Assembly: GCA_001437625.1 (NCBI GenBank)
Contig: LIAL01000009.1
Location: forward strand, 1 to 23,609
Direction of reading: 5' to 3'
From: Nitrosopumilus sp. BACL13 MAG-121220-bin23
Lineage (GTDB): Archaea; Thermoproteota; Nitrososphaeria; Nitrososphaerales; Nitrosopumilaceae
DNA length: 23,609 nt
The notes below the pieces were generated by a model, which did no database searches, was not told the origin of the DNA, and worked only from the letters and a program-made list of their open reading frames with translations. A program made the translations under genes and the position numbers. Below, in pieces: positions 7,081-14,817 of the stretch (positions within the stretch are counted from its first letter, which is position 1; each line of letters begins with the position of its first letter).

Positions 7081-8790
7081 ATGGATGAACAAATAAAGAA
7101 AGAAATTAGAAAAATGACTCTTCAAAATGCATATGAACATGAAGGAGAAACTCGAGATAAAATAATTTTAGGTAAAATTCTTGGAACTAAACCAGAATTT
7201 AGAACCAAAGTGAAAGAAATTTCAATTGAAATATCTGAAATTGTATCTAGTGTAAATCAATTATCAATTGAGGAACAAAAGAGAGAAATTGATGAAAAAT
7301 TTCCAGAGGTTTTAGCACCTAAAGAGAAAATAAAAGAAAGAGTAGGACTGCCTGAATTAAAAAATGCACAGCAAGGAAATGTCATTACAAGATTTCCACC
7401 AGAACCAAATGGTTATCCACATATCGGACATGCAAAGGCAGCTATCATTAATTCAGAATATGCAAAAATGTATGGGGGAAAATTTATTCTAAGAATGGAT
7501 GATACAAATCCGGAAGCTGAAAGAATGGAATATCATGCAGCAATTAAAGTGGGATTAGAATGGCTAGGAATAGAATTTGACATAGTAAAAAGTACTTCAG
7601 ATGACATGGAAATATTTTATGAAAAAGGAATTGAATTAATTAATTCTGGAAAAGCCTACATTTGTAAATGTAAAAGAGAAGACATTAGTAAAAATAGACG
7701 AGAAAGAAAAGCATGTAAATGTAGTAGAGAAGATTTAGATAAAAATATCAATAATTGGGGGAAAATGGAAACTAAATTCAAACCAGGTGAAGCAGTTGTT
7801 AGATTTCGTGGAAACATGGAAGCAGATAATGCAGTAATGAGAGATCCAGTATTATTTAGAATAATAGAAGGAAAGCATTACACGTTAGGTGAAAAATATA
7901 GAATTTGGCCAAGTTATGATTTTGCAGTTGCAATTGAGGATAGTATTGATGGGGTTACGCATGCTTTTCGTTCAAAAGAATTTGAATTAAGAGAAGAGTT
8001 AACGGATGCAATTTTAGATTCACTGAATATGAGAAAGCCAGAACAAGGCTTTTTTTCAAGATTGGAATTCAAAGGTATGCCAATTTCAAAAAGAGTGATC
8101 AGGCCTTTAATTGAAGAACGAAAAGTTTCATGGTATGATGATCCTAGATTACCAACTTTAGAGGGATTAAAAAAACGAGGAATAAAACCAGAAGCTATTA
8201 GAAAATTTATCATGTCATTGGGATTAACTAAAGCAAATACACTTGCACCATTTGATTCACTTGAAGCATTTAATAGAAAATTTGTTGATGAAAATAGTAT
8301 TAGATTGTATATGGTTAATAATCCAAAAAAACTTACAGTAAAAAATTTATCAATCACATCAGTTGAAGTTTTAAATCATCCAGTAAAGGATATTGGTAAA
8401 CGAAAAATTGATGTTGATGGAAGTTTCTATATTTCTGGAGAAGATGCACAAAATATCAAAGAAGGAGAACAAATTAGACTTTTAGGATTAGGAAATATTT
8501 TGATTACAAAGAAAGGAGAAGAATTAGAAGGAGAATATGTAAAAGATGGAGACATCAAAAGTATTCCAAAAATACAATGGGTTTCACAAAAAACAGCACA
8601 TGAAATTAAAATAATTATCCCAAAAATATTATTTATTGATGGAAAATTTAATGAAAACAGTTTAGAAGAGACATTAGCTTATTGTGAGCCACATTACTTA
8701 CAGATAAAAGACGGAGATGAGATACAATTTGTTAGATTTGGATATTGTAGAAAAGATTCACAAAATCAAGCGATTTTTACACATAAGTGA
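7081..8790 (+). CDS. gltX: Glutamyl-tRNA synthetase (archaeal type)
   Basis: This class I synthetase charges tRNA-Glu. In archaea it is usually the non-discriminating form that also charges tRNA-Gln for later amidation. The 569-residue protein has an archaeal/eukaryotic N-terminal extension of about 100 residues, then PEPNGYPHIGHAKA with the HIGH box (PHIGH, residues 113-117), a DDTNPEAE motif, and the KMSKS-equivalent ISKR near residues 335-338. The rest is the beta-barrel anticodon-binding region of the GlnRS type. Cysteines in CKCKRED and KACKCSRED near residues 197-217 may bind zinc. The ATG follows the prenyl synthase by 20 bases, with a GAGGG just upstream that may serve as ribosome binding site. 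Confidence 0.95.
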   Translation: MDEQIKKEIRKMTLQNAYEHEGETRDKIILGKILGTKPEFRTKVKEISIEISEIVSSVNQLSIEEQKREIDEKFPEVLAPKEKIKERVGLPELKNAQQGNVITRFPPEPNGYPHIGHAKAAIINSEYAKMYGGKFILRMDDTNPEAERMEYHAAIKVGLEWLGIEFDIVKSTSDDMEIFYEKGIELINSGKAYICKCKREDISKNRRERKACKCSREDLDKNINNWGKMETKFKPGEAVVRFRGNMEADNAVMRDPVLFRIIEGKHYTLGEKYRIWPSYDFAVAIEDSIDGVTHAFRSKEFELREELTDAILDSLNMRKPEQGFFSRLEFKGMPISKRVIRPLIEERKVSWYDDPRLPTLEGLKKRGIKPEAIRKFIMSLGLTKANTLAPFDSLEAFNRKFVDENSIRLYMVNNPKKLTVKNLSITSVEVLNHPVKDIGKRKIDVDGSFYISGEDAQNIKEGEQIRLLGLGNILITKKGEELEGEYVKDGDIKSIPKIQWVSQKTAHEIKIIIPKILFIDGKFNENSLEETLAYCEPHYLQIKDGDEIQFVRFGYCRKDSQNQAIFTHK

Positions 8791-8796
8791 TGGAAT

Positions 8797-9666
8797 ATGA
8801 GAATAGTTAGAGTAACAGATGGTACTAGTGAAACATATGGTTTTCTTAAAGACGGTAAAATAGCTATAAAAAGTGAAATTACAGAATTAACAGGCGTACC
8901 AATTCCCATTAATGTCAAAGATTTTTTGTTTGATGGATGGTATGATGAAATTAAGAATAAATTAGATGAATTAGAATACAGAGAAGATATTTCAAAATAT
9001 AAATTATTAGCACCAATTCCAAATCCAAGTAAAATAATATGTCTAGCATTCAACTATTCAGATCATGCAAAAGAGCAAGGATTGCAAGCAATTGAAGAAC
9101 CAGCATTTGTAATGAAACCAAGAACAACACTAAATCATACAAAATCAGATATTTTATGTCCAGACTTTGTTACACAATTAGATTATGAAATTGAATTAGC
9201 GTTGATCATTGGAAAAGATTGTAAAAATGTCAGTACAGAGGATGCAAAAGATATGATATTTGGATATATGATTTTCAATGATACATCAGCAAGAGATATT
9301 CAAAAAGTAGATAAACAGTTTACCAGAGGAAAAGGATTTGACACATTTGCACCATGTGGACCATGGATTACAACAGCTGATGAAATAGAAAATCCTCAAA
9401 ATCTAAAAATGTCAACAAAAGTTAATGGGGAAGTAAGACAAAACTCTTCAACAAGTAATATGTTTATTAAAATTCCAGAGATAGTTTCAAAAATTAGTAA
9501 AGTAATGACATTAGAAAAAGGGGATATAATTTCAACTGGAACACCTGCAGGTACAATGTTAAACAAACCAAACGCAGTATATCTAAAAGACGGTGATGAA
9601 ATAGAAATGGAAATTGAAGGTTTAGGAATATTAAACAATACAATAAGAGTAATTAAATCAAATTAA
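8797..9666 (+). CDS. Fumarylacetoacetate hydrolase-family protein
   Basis: The 289-residue protein has the FAH fold. There is a smaller N-terminal domain (residues 1-70, MRIVRVTDG) and then the catalytic domain, starting PIPNPSKIICLAFNYSDHA. Family metal ligands are visible as E131 and E133 in DYEIELALIIGKD and D162 in FNDTSARD. The C-terminal loop ISTGTPAGT is also typical. Members cleave carbon-carbon bonds or decarboxylate diketo-acids (acylpyruvase or oxaloacetate decarboxylase types), and the substrate cannot be assigned. It follows gltX by six bases and is probably the last gene of that run. Its TAA overlaps the stop of the convergent GNAT gene in a TTAA. Confidence 0.88.
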   Translation: MRIVRVTDGTSETYGFLKDGKIAIKSEITELTGVPIPINVKDFLFDGWYDEIKNKLDELEYREDISKYKLLAPIPNPSKIICLAFNYSDHAKEQGLQAIEEPAFVMKPRTTLNHTKSDILCPDFVTQLDYEIELALIIGKDCKNVSTEDAKDMIFGYMIFNDTSARDIQKVDKQFTRGKGFDTFAPCGPWITTADEIENPQNLKMSTKVNGEVRQNSSTSNMFIKIPEIVSKISKVMTLEKGDIISTGTPAGTMLNKPNAVYLKDGDEIEMEIEGLGILNNTIRVIKSN

Positions 9667-10442
9667 ATCAAAGATTTTTTCATTAAATTAAATGAAATTT
9701 TATATTCTAAAGAATCAAACGAAGGTAATTTTTCTTTAGTTAGAATTTGAATTCGTTCATAATTTTTTTCAATTCCATAATTTTGTAAATAAGAAATAAT
9801 ATTAGATAAAGTCTCAAATGAGCCTGAAAATAGAGTCACAATCAAAGTTTTTTCATGATGTTTATAATCACCAATTATAGCAACAGAGATTTTATCATTC
9901 AAACTAGATGTAATTACTTTATTTTGAGCACATAAATCCGATAGAATTTTTTCATTAGTTGAAAACCATCTCCATGAATTTACATAATAAGGGAATAGAT
10001 TAGTAGGTACAGATTTTGCAAATTCAATTTTATGATGAGAGTTTATTTTAGGAATTAATGAGTAAAATTGCCATATTTCAAATAATTTATAATTTAATGA
10101 ATTAGCCATAGAAATAGAGGGTAAATTTTCAGTATCTATTAACATGTAAGAAAATAACGCATTAGTTTTTTTTCCAATTAATTCAGCATGAGTAACGAGT
10201 TTTGAACCAATCTTTTCCCTTCTAAAATTAGGATCAATTCTAATTCCTTCAATCCAGATTTGATTTTCAGAATAGAATGCATGACATATACCAACTGGAA
10301 ATTGTTTTTCAAATAAAAATAAATTACCTTCTTCCAGCCAGGAAGACCAAACCTTATCAACATAATCCCCCCAAGAAAATGTATCCTTACAAAATTTTAA
10401 GACGGAAATTTTATCAAAAGAATTTGCTTCTCGAATTTCCAT
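9663..10442 (-). CDS. GNAT-family N-acetyltransferase with C-terminal extension
   Basis: The 259-residue protein begins MEIREANSFDK. It has an acetyl-CoA binding motif A in RIDPNFRREKIGSKLV, where the R-R-x-x-I-G core fits the GNAT pyrophosphate loop. The acetyltransferase domain takes up about the first 145 residues. The remaining 110 or so have no family I recognise and may be a substrate-binding or degenerate second domain. The frame is open nine residues upstream (to 10469), but the ATG at 10442 matches GNAT N termini and leaves room for a promoter. It converges with the FAH gene and diverges from the Rieske gene 39 bp away. The acceptor substrate is unknown. Confidence 0.75.
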   Translation of the reverse strand: MEIREANSFDKISVLKFCKDTFSWGDYVDKVWSSWLEEGNLFLFEKQFPVGICHAFYSENQIWIEGIRIDPNFRREKIGSKLVTHAELIGKKTNALFSYMLIDTENLPSISMANSLNYKLFEIWQFYSLIPKINSHHKIEFAKSVPTNLFPYYVNSWRWFSTNEKILSDLCAQNKVITSSLNDKISVAIIGDYKHHEKTLIVTLFSGSFETLSNIISYLQNYGIEKNYERIQILTKEKLPSFDSLEYKISFNLMKKSLI

Positions 10443-10481
10443 ATACAAAAAAATATTAAGAATGATCAAATAAAAATTACT

Positions 10482-10790
10482 ATGGGAAGAATAATTGCAG
10501 GAAAAACATCAGACATTACTCCTGGAAAAATGATCAAAGTATCAATTGGTGGCAGAGATATTTTAGTTGCAAACATTGATGGAGAATATTACGCTACAGA
10601 TGATTCATGTACACATTCAGGTTCTAGTTTATCTGAAGGTAAGTTAGATGGATGTACCATTACTTGTGGATGGCATGCAGCAGAGTTTGATTGTAAAACA
10701 GGTAAATTTTCAAAATTTCCAGTGAAACTCAGAGATTTAACATCATATGATGTTGTAGTTGAATCAAACAATGTATTTGTAGAGATGTAA
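10482..10790 (+). CDS. Rieske [2Fe-2S] ferredoxin-like protein
   Basis: This small soluble electron carrier of 102 residues has a complete Rieske cluster motif: C43-T-H45, 16 residues, then C62-G-W-H65. It lacks a signal peptide or membrane anchor, so it resembles the ferredoxin subunit of ring-hydroxylating oxygenases or NirD-like proteins rather than the bc1-complex Rieske subunit. No oxygenase or nitrite reductase gene is nearby, so its redox partner is unknown. The start ATG at 10482 gives a normal family N terminus. A short AT-rich divergent promoter region (about 10443-10481) separates it from the GNAT gene. Confidence 0.9.
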   Translation: MGRIIAGKTSDITPGKMIKVSIGGRDILVANIDGEYYATDDSCTHSGSSLSEGKLDGCTITCGWHAAEFDCKTGKFSKFPVKLRDLTSYDVVVESNNVFVEM

Positions 10791-10826
10791 CTATATACTG
10801 CTAATTTTTAACAAAATGTGTAAAAA

Positions 10827-11096
10827 ATGGTAGATGAGGCTCAAAATAAACAAGCAATGAAAGAAGCTATCGACACATTAAACCTAATTATATCTACTAA
10901 CTCTACTCCAAAAACAGTTAAAAAATCAGTTACAGATCTTGTTACAGAATTAGTAAAAGAGGATGACGCATTAGCAGTAAGAGCTGCAAATACAATCAGT
11001 CTACTGGATGATATTACACAAGATGCAAACATGCCATCATATGTGAGAACGCAATTATGGCAAGCAGTATCAAAATTAGAAAGTATAAGAGAATAA
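10827..11096 (+). CDS. UPF0147 family protein
   Basis: The 89-residue all-helical protein matches the archaeal UPF0147 family by its recognisable pattern: EAIDTLNLIISTNSTPKTVKKSV, then LAVRAANTISLLDDIT, and MPSYVRTQLWQAVSKLE at the end. The family is widespread in archaea and has no established function as far as I know. It is 36 bases after the Rieske gene. A TATA-like CTATATAC at 10791-10798 suggests its own promoter with a short leader. It is mildly acidic and has no membrane segment. Confidence 0.85.
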   Translation: MVDEAQNKQAMKEAIDTLNLIISTNSTPKTVKKSVTDLVTELVKEDDALAVRAANTISLLDDITQDANMPSYVRTQLWQAVSKLESIRE

Positions 11097-11121
11097 ATTC
11101 TTGCTTGAAATAGAATAATTA

Positions 11122-11880
11122 ATGAAAATTGAAGAATATTTAGAAACACTTCCAAAAAATTTACTTAGTGGAGAGGATGTTCAATTACCTGAAAAAACAC
11201 TCAAAGAAATTTTCAAATTTTCAAATTTAGGAAAAGATGATATTTTTTTTCATCTAGGATGTAATAATGAAAAGGGAGTAGAGATTGCAATTAATGAATT
11301 TAAAGTTAAAAAAGCTATAGGAGTAGATAATAATTTAGAAAAAATTCAAAATGCACAAAAAAAGATTAAAGAAAAAAATATTGACGTAAAATTAATTCAT
11401 CAAAATATAGAAGAATCAGATATTTCAGATGCAACTGTAATATTATTTTGGTTTACAGATGAGAAGATCATAAGAAATATGGTTAAAAAATTTAATAAAT
11501 TAAAACCAGAGACAAAAATAATTACAATATGGGGACCACTGCCAAATTACCTTCCAGACAGAGTTAATTTCCCATACATTATCAATAAAGTACCATTCAA
11601 AAAAGCAGAAAATTTACAAGAGCAATTATTGTCTGTTTTTGGTGTAAAATGTGTAGATTTTGTTACTGCATGGGAATTTGCAGAAAGATATACAAAATCA
11701 ATTTCAAATTCAGAAGTTAAAAATGATAGATTTCTAACAATCATACAGACATTAATTATTTGGATCAATGCAAAGGAATTAGGTGTTGTGTGTACGGAAG
11801 AAATTCCAGAATCAATTAAAACATACATTAGCATCATGAAAATGCATTTTGATATTGATTTTGAACATTTATTAAAATAA
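11122..11880 (+). CDS. Class I SAM-dependent methyltransferase-like protein
   Basis: The 252-residue protein has a Rossmann-type SAM-binding pattern. Motif I reads FFHLGCNNEKGVEIA near residues 42-56, where the usual D/E-x-G-x-G is altered to HLGCNNEKG. The acidic motif II is IGVDNN, and the next strand ends KLIHQNIEE. This resembles the weakly conserved DOT1/UbiE-like class seen in archaea. The C-terminal half (from about residue 130) has no family I recognise. With the glycine-rich loop altered, SAM binding is plausible but not certain. The substrate is unknown. The start ATG at 11122 lies 25 bases after the UPF0147 stop, so the two may share a transcript. Confidence 0.65.
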   Translation: MKIEEYLETLPKNLLSGEDVQLPEKTLKEIFKFSNLGKDDIFFHLGCNNEKGVEIAINEFKVKKAIGVDNNLEKIQNAQKKIKEKNIDVKLIHQNIEESDISDATVILFWFTDEKIIRNMVKKFNKLKPETKIITIWGPLPNYLPDRVNFPYIINKVPFKKAENLQEQLLSVFGVKCVDFVTAWEFAERYTKSISNSEVKNDRFLTIIQTLIIWINAKELGVVCTEEIPESIKTYISIMKMHFDIDFEHLLK

Positions 11881-11922
11881 AATAGGTGTAAGCCTTTTAT
11901 TTTGTATATCCGTAAAAAAATT

Positions 11923-12270
11923 ATGGAAAGCAGACTAAACATCAACGTATCTGCAATAGATTATGATAAAACAAGTAAAGCATTAACACAACAACTCATA
12001 CTTTTAGAAGAAATGGTTCATGGAAAAGATGATTTTAGTATGACAGATGCAGAATTTGCATTTGGATGGCATTTTTTTGTATTAAGTGTTAACAGAACAT
12101 TAATACAAAAATTAGAATCACTAATGGATGCAGACTTTCAAAAATTAAAGGGAAGAGGAACAGATAAAAAATTCCTCACATGGTTAACAAAAAATATTGA
12201 AAATAAATCTCCTAGATTCAAAATTGCTATTAAAGAAGAAATGGAATCAAGTAAATTCGGAATATTTTAA
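11923..12270 (+). CDS. Conserved-looking hypothetical protein, 115 residues
   Basis: I do not recognise a family. The product is predicted mainly helical, soluble and mixed-charge, with a GWHFFVLSVNRTLIQKLESLM segment near the middle, no cysteines and no membrane segment. The frame is open upstream to a TTG at 11902. The ATG at 11923 is preferred because TTTTATTTT at 11895-11903 lies about 25 bp before it, the distance seen for other leaderless genes here. It ends ten bases before the 3' end of the convergent tRNA-His. Base and codon use look like its neighbours. Confidence 0.6.
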   Translation: MESRLNINVSAIDYDKTSKALTQQLILLEEMVHGKDDFSMTDAEFAFGWHFFVLSVNRTLIQKLESLMDADFQKLKGRGTDKKFLTWLTKNIENKSPRFKIAIKEEMESSKFGIF

Positions 12271-12279
12271 AAATAAAGA

Positions 12280-12352
12280 GGCCCTCGAGGGGAATCGAAC
12301 TCCTGTCCGAGGATCCACAACCCTCTATACTAACCACTGTACTACGAGGGCC
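12280..12352 (-). tRNA. tRNA-His (anticodon GTG)
   Basis: The reverse complement folds as a class I tRNA with acceptor GCCCTCG/CGAGGGC. It has the extra G at position -1 (complement of 12352) opposite C73 (12280), the identity signature of tRNA-His. The D-stem is GTAC/GTAT. The anticodon stem GAGGG/TCCTC closes loop TTGTGGA, giving GTG (complement at 12316-12318). The T-arm AGGAG/CCCCT has one A-C mismatch. CCA is not encoded. A run of T on the minus strand follows the 3' end. Confidence 0.94.
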
Positions 12353-12429
12353 ACAAAAAAGAAATTTTTTTATCCAGTAATAATCTTTAAGATTCAATCA
12401 TAAAAATAGAAAAACGATTGAAACCAATT

Positions 12430-12451
12430 AGTCATAAAGTAGTCATAAAGT
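12430..12451. repeat. Perfect 11-bp tandem repeat upstream of corA
   Basis: AGTCATAAAGT occurs twice in immediate succession (12430-12440 and 12441-12451), about 32 bp upstream of the corA TATA-like box. The one-helical-turn spacing would place both copies on the same face of the DNA, as for a regulator binding site. That role is inference. Confidence 0.6.
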
Positions 12452-12482
12452 AAAATTATTTAAAAAAACAATAGCCGATCGC

Positions 12483-12493
12483 TTTAAATTTAA
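12483..12493 (+). promoter_or_regulatory. TATA box of corA
   Basis: TTTAAATTTAA is centred about 27 bp upstream of the corA ATG at 12515, fitting a strong archaeal TATA box and a leaderless transcript. Confidence 0.6.
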
Positions 12494-12514
12494 ACGCTCA
12501 GGATATGTTTTACC

Positions 12515-13537
12515 ATGGGACAAGGATTCTTCACAAATAGATTACGTATAAGTAAAAAATCTCAAGAAAATCATATTGAAAAGAAAATAGAGACCATACA
12601 AGGTAATGGATTTGTATGGACAGATTTACAAAATCCAGATAGAGATGATGTTGAAAAATTAGCTAAAAAATATAATTTCAATGAATTAAACATAGAGGAC
12701 TGCATGACAAAATTTGAACTTCCAAAACTAGATAGTTATGATGATCATTTCTTTGTAATTTTACATTTTCCACCACTTGCACAAAAAATTGGAATATCAA
12801 AAAATAGTCAATTATCCATATTCATTGGAAAGGGATTTCTAGTTACAGTGCATCAAGGAGATCTAAGACCATTTGTAGAATTAGTAAATACGTGTAAATC
12901 AGATTTAGACAAAAAAATAAAAAATAAATTATTAGGAGAATCATCAGGGGATTTACTTCACGAAATTATAGATGCATTAGTAGATGATCTTTTACACATA
13001 TCAAGAAAAATTATTGCAAATTTAGATGAAATGGAAGACAATGTATTTGATGAATCAAAACCAGTTGCTAGAAGTATTGCATTACTTAGAAGAGAAATCA
13101 ACAGATTAAGAAGAATATCAGTGCCATTGAAGAGATTTGTGTTAGAAATTGCAAAAAATGTTAAAAGATTTTCAAATAATTCAGATAATGAGCTTACACT
13201 ATACTTTGATGATGTAATTGATCATATTGACAAAGTTATAGAGACATTAGATGAGTCAAGAGAAACAATGGAAATTTACAAAGATGTAGATTTTGTATTA
13301 AGTAGTGAAAAAACAAACAAAGTATTAGCTGTTTTAACTATGATTTTTACATTAGCAATTCCATCAACAGTAATTGGAACATTTTATGGAATGAATGTCA
13401 ATCTACCAGGAGGAATTGTAGATAATGGAATGATTTTAGGTCCATTTACCACATTCATAATCATAATTTTGGCATCAGTTATACCTGCAATTATGATGTT
13501 CATGTATTTCAAAAAATTGGGTTGGATTAGTAATTAG
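12515..13537 (+). CDS. corA: CorA-family divalent cation channel
   Basis: CorA proteins form pentameric Mg2+/Co2+ channels in the cytoplasmic membrane. The 340-residue protein has a large soluble N-terminal domain and a long coiled helix (roughly residues 150-265, including RSIALLRREINRLRRIS). TM1 follows (about 270-291), then the diagnostic YGMN loop with GMN at residues 292-294 and the periplasm-facing loop VNLPGG. TM2 is at about 310-332 and the basic C terminus reads YFKKLGW. The ATG at 12515 is supported by the TATA box 27 bp upstream. Which ion is transported cannot be told from sequence; CorA/MIT family members also carry Ni or Zn. Confidence 0.94.
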   Translation: MGQGFFTNRLRISKKSQENHIEKKIETIQGNGFVWTDLQNPDRDDVEKLAKKYNFNELNIEDCMTKFELPKLDSYDDHFFVILHFPPLAQKIGISKNSQLSIFIGKGFLVTVHQGDLRPFVELVNTCKSDLDKKIKNKLLGESSGDLLHEIIDALVDDLLHISRKIIANLDEMEDNVFDESKPVARSIALLRREINRLRRISVPLKRFVLEIAKNVKRFSNNSDNELTLYFDDVIDHIDKVIETLDESRETMEIYKDVDFVLSSEKTNKVLAVLTMIFTLAIPSTVIGTFYGMNVNLPGGIVDNGMILGPFTTFIIIILASVIPAIMMFMYFKKLGWISN

Positions 13538-13548
13538 TAAAATATATT

Positions 13549-14325
13549 CTAAATTTTTTCATGTAGATTTACCTTAATTTTTGTTAAAGAGCGATTCAAG
13601 TTATCAGGAATTATGATTAAAAGGCCCGATTCTTGATCAATATTTTTACAAATACCACTAAAACTATGATAATTTTTACCAAAACAACCATCGTTTGTAT
13701 AAAAATCAAATATGCCATAATTTAGATAATTTTCAAGTTGTCTTTCAGAATCAACAAAATAAACATCAAACCCAGAAGTGTCATCATCAATAGAAATGGA
13801 ATATTCATATGAAGTAGTTTTTTTATCCGTGCATATTGGAATAAACTGAACATAAAATTCAGATATAATTGAATTTGTAGATTTTACGGTAGGTAAAATT
13901 GAAACATAAGGATCATTGTTTAATTCGATACCTTGAATTAATTCAATTTTATTTCTAACTGAATCAATTGCATACCTATACAGCATGGGTTTCCAGCTTG
14001 AATTACAATCACTAAACTGATGTTTTAATTCTACATAACCACGATTGTCTTGATATTGCAAATAATTGGAATTATAGTTATCAAAATTAGAAACATTAGA
14101 AAAATCTGTTGAATAAGTATAATTTACAAAATTTGGATTAGACCAAACATTTGTTATATCAAATAAAATATTTACAGGATAACTATCCCATTCTTCTTGA
14201 AAATGTACATAGATGGAATATTTGTTAATATCTTGATCATATGTAAAAAGTAAATGTCCAAAAAACATATTGACAAAAATTAAGATAAATGCAATTACAG
14301 GTAATATAAAAAATATTTTCTTCAT
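13549..14325 (-). CDS. Exported or membrane-anchored protein of unknown function
   Basis: The 258-residue product starts MKKIFF followed by about 20 hydrophobic residues (4-26), a signal peptide or N-terminal anchor. The remainder is hydrophilic and unusually rich in Asn, Tyr, Ser and Asp. It has four cysteines in the exported part (DCNSS, PICTD, DGCFG, GICKN) that could form two disulfides, and several N-glycosylation sequons (NYT, NVS, NSS, NRS). That fits an extracytoplasmic archaeal glycoprotein. I recognise no family. It is convergent with corA (11 bp between stops) and divergent from the RGTG-repeat gene. Function is unknown. Confidence 0.65.
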   Translation of the reverse strand: MKKIFFILPVIAFILIFVNMFFGHLLFTYDQDINKYSIYVHFQEEWDSYPVNILFDITNVWSNPNFVNYTYSTDFSNVSNFDNYNSNYLQYQDNRGYVELKHQFSDCNSSWKPMLYRYAIDSVRNKIELIQGIELNNDPYVSILPTVKSTNSIISEFYVQFIPICTDKKTTSYEYSISIDDDTSGFDVYFVDSERQLENYLNYGIFDFYTNDGCFGKNYHSFSGICKNIDQESGLLIIIPDNLNRSLTKIKVNLHEKI

Positions 14326-14405
14326 AACAACATAAAAAATTAATCAGAATTTATTTTAATTGTAATTCATAAAGATAGAAATAGTTTTAAATAAAATCTT
14401 AATAG

Positions 14406-14431
14406 TATCATAAAAAATTAATATTATGATA
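14406..14431. repeat. 8-bp inverted repeat in a divergent intergenic region
   Basis: TATCATAA (14406-14413) and TTATGATA (14424-14431) are perfect inverted copies separated by ten AT-rich bases. They lie about 30 bp upstream of the TATA box of the RGTG-repeat gene, in the 171-bp region shared with the divergent exported-protein gene. An operator is more likely than a terminator because there is no GC stem. Confidence 0.5.
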
Positions 14432-14462
14432 ATTTGTTTTTAGAAGAAAATTATAGACATAT

Positions 14463-14472
14463 CTTATAAAAG
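14463..14472 (+). promoter_or_regulatory. TATA box of the RGTG-repeat gene
   Basis: CTTATAAAAG is centred about 30 bp upstream of the ATG at 14497, implying a leader of only a few bases. Confidence 0.6.
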
Positions 14473-14496
14473 CCCGTATCTAATTTTAGTAAAAAT

Positions 14497-14754
14497 ATGG
14501 TAAAAGTTAAAGTTAGAACAGGAAGAGGCACAGGAACAATAGAAGTAGATGTAAAGGATCTAACATTTTCTGGAGAAGAATATAAGAAAATTCAAGCTGA
14601 AAAAAAGAAGGCAGCAGGCAATAGAACAATATCTACAGGTAGAGGTACGGGTTCAAGAAAGCTCCAAGACACCCCAGAACCAAAAGATAGACCTTCATCG
14701 AAAGGAAAAACGACAATAACTAGTAGAGGTACTGGTTCAAGAAAAAGTCCTTAA
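14497..14754 (+). CDS. Small basic protein with three RGTG motifs
   Basis: The 85-residue product has an N-terminal part that looks like short beta strands (VKVKVRTGRGTGTIEVDV), a Lys-rich middle (residues 29-40) and a Pro/Ser/Lys-rich, probably disordered tail. RGTG occurs at residues 10-13, 49-52 and 77-80. The last two sit in near-identical nine-residue units ending GSRK, whose DNA (14635-14661 and 14719-14745) is also very similar, pointing to internal duplication. It has no cysteines or membrane segment. RG-rich basic proteins often bind nucleic acid, but that is inference. I recognise no named family. It is monocistronic, with a clear TATA box and a T-rich run after the stop. Confidence 0.75.
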   Translation: MVKVKVRTGRGTGTIEVDVKDLTFSGEEYKKIQAEKKKAAGNRTISTGRGTGSRKLQDTPEPKDRPSSKGKTTITSRGTGSRKSP

Positions 14755-14759
14755 ACATC

Positions 14760-14786
14760 TCTTTTTAAAAATTTTATTTTTATTAT
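14760..14786 (+). terminator. T-rich termination region after the RGTG-repeat gene
   Basis: Immediately after the stop the plus strand contains several runs of T with no hairpin, the usual form of archaeal intrinsic termination. Confidence 0.4.
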
Positions 14787-14817
14787 ATTGATTAGTAATA
14801 ATCTTGTTTAGTATCCA

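Noticed and set aside
7914..8357. A 147-codon minus-strand open frame inside gltX
   Set aside because: It lies wholly within the well-supported glutamyl-tRNA synthetase frame. Its residues (Leu/Ile/Phe/Ser-rich) are typical of a reverse-strand shadow of AT-rich coding DNA.
11547..11945. A 132-codon minus-strand open frame across the methyltransferase-like gene
   Set aside because: It overlaps the plus-strand gene almost completely and has no recognisable motif or promoter.
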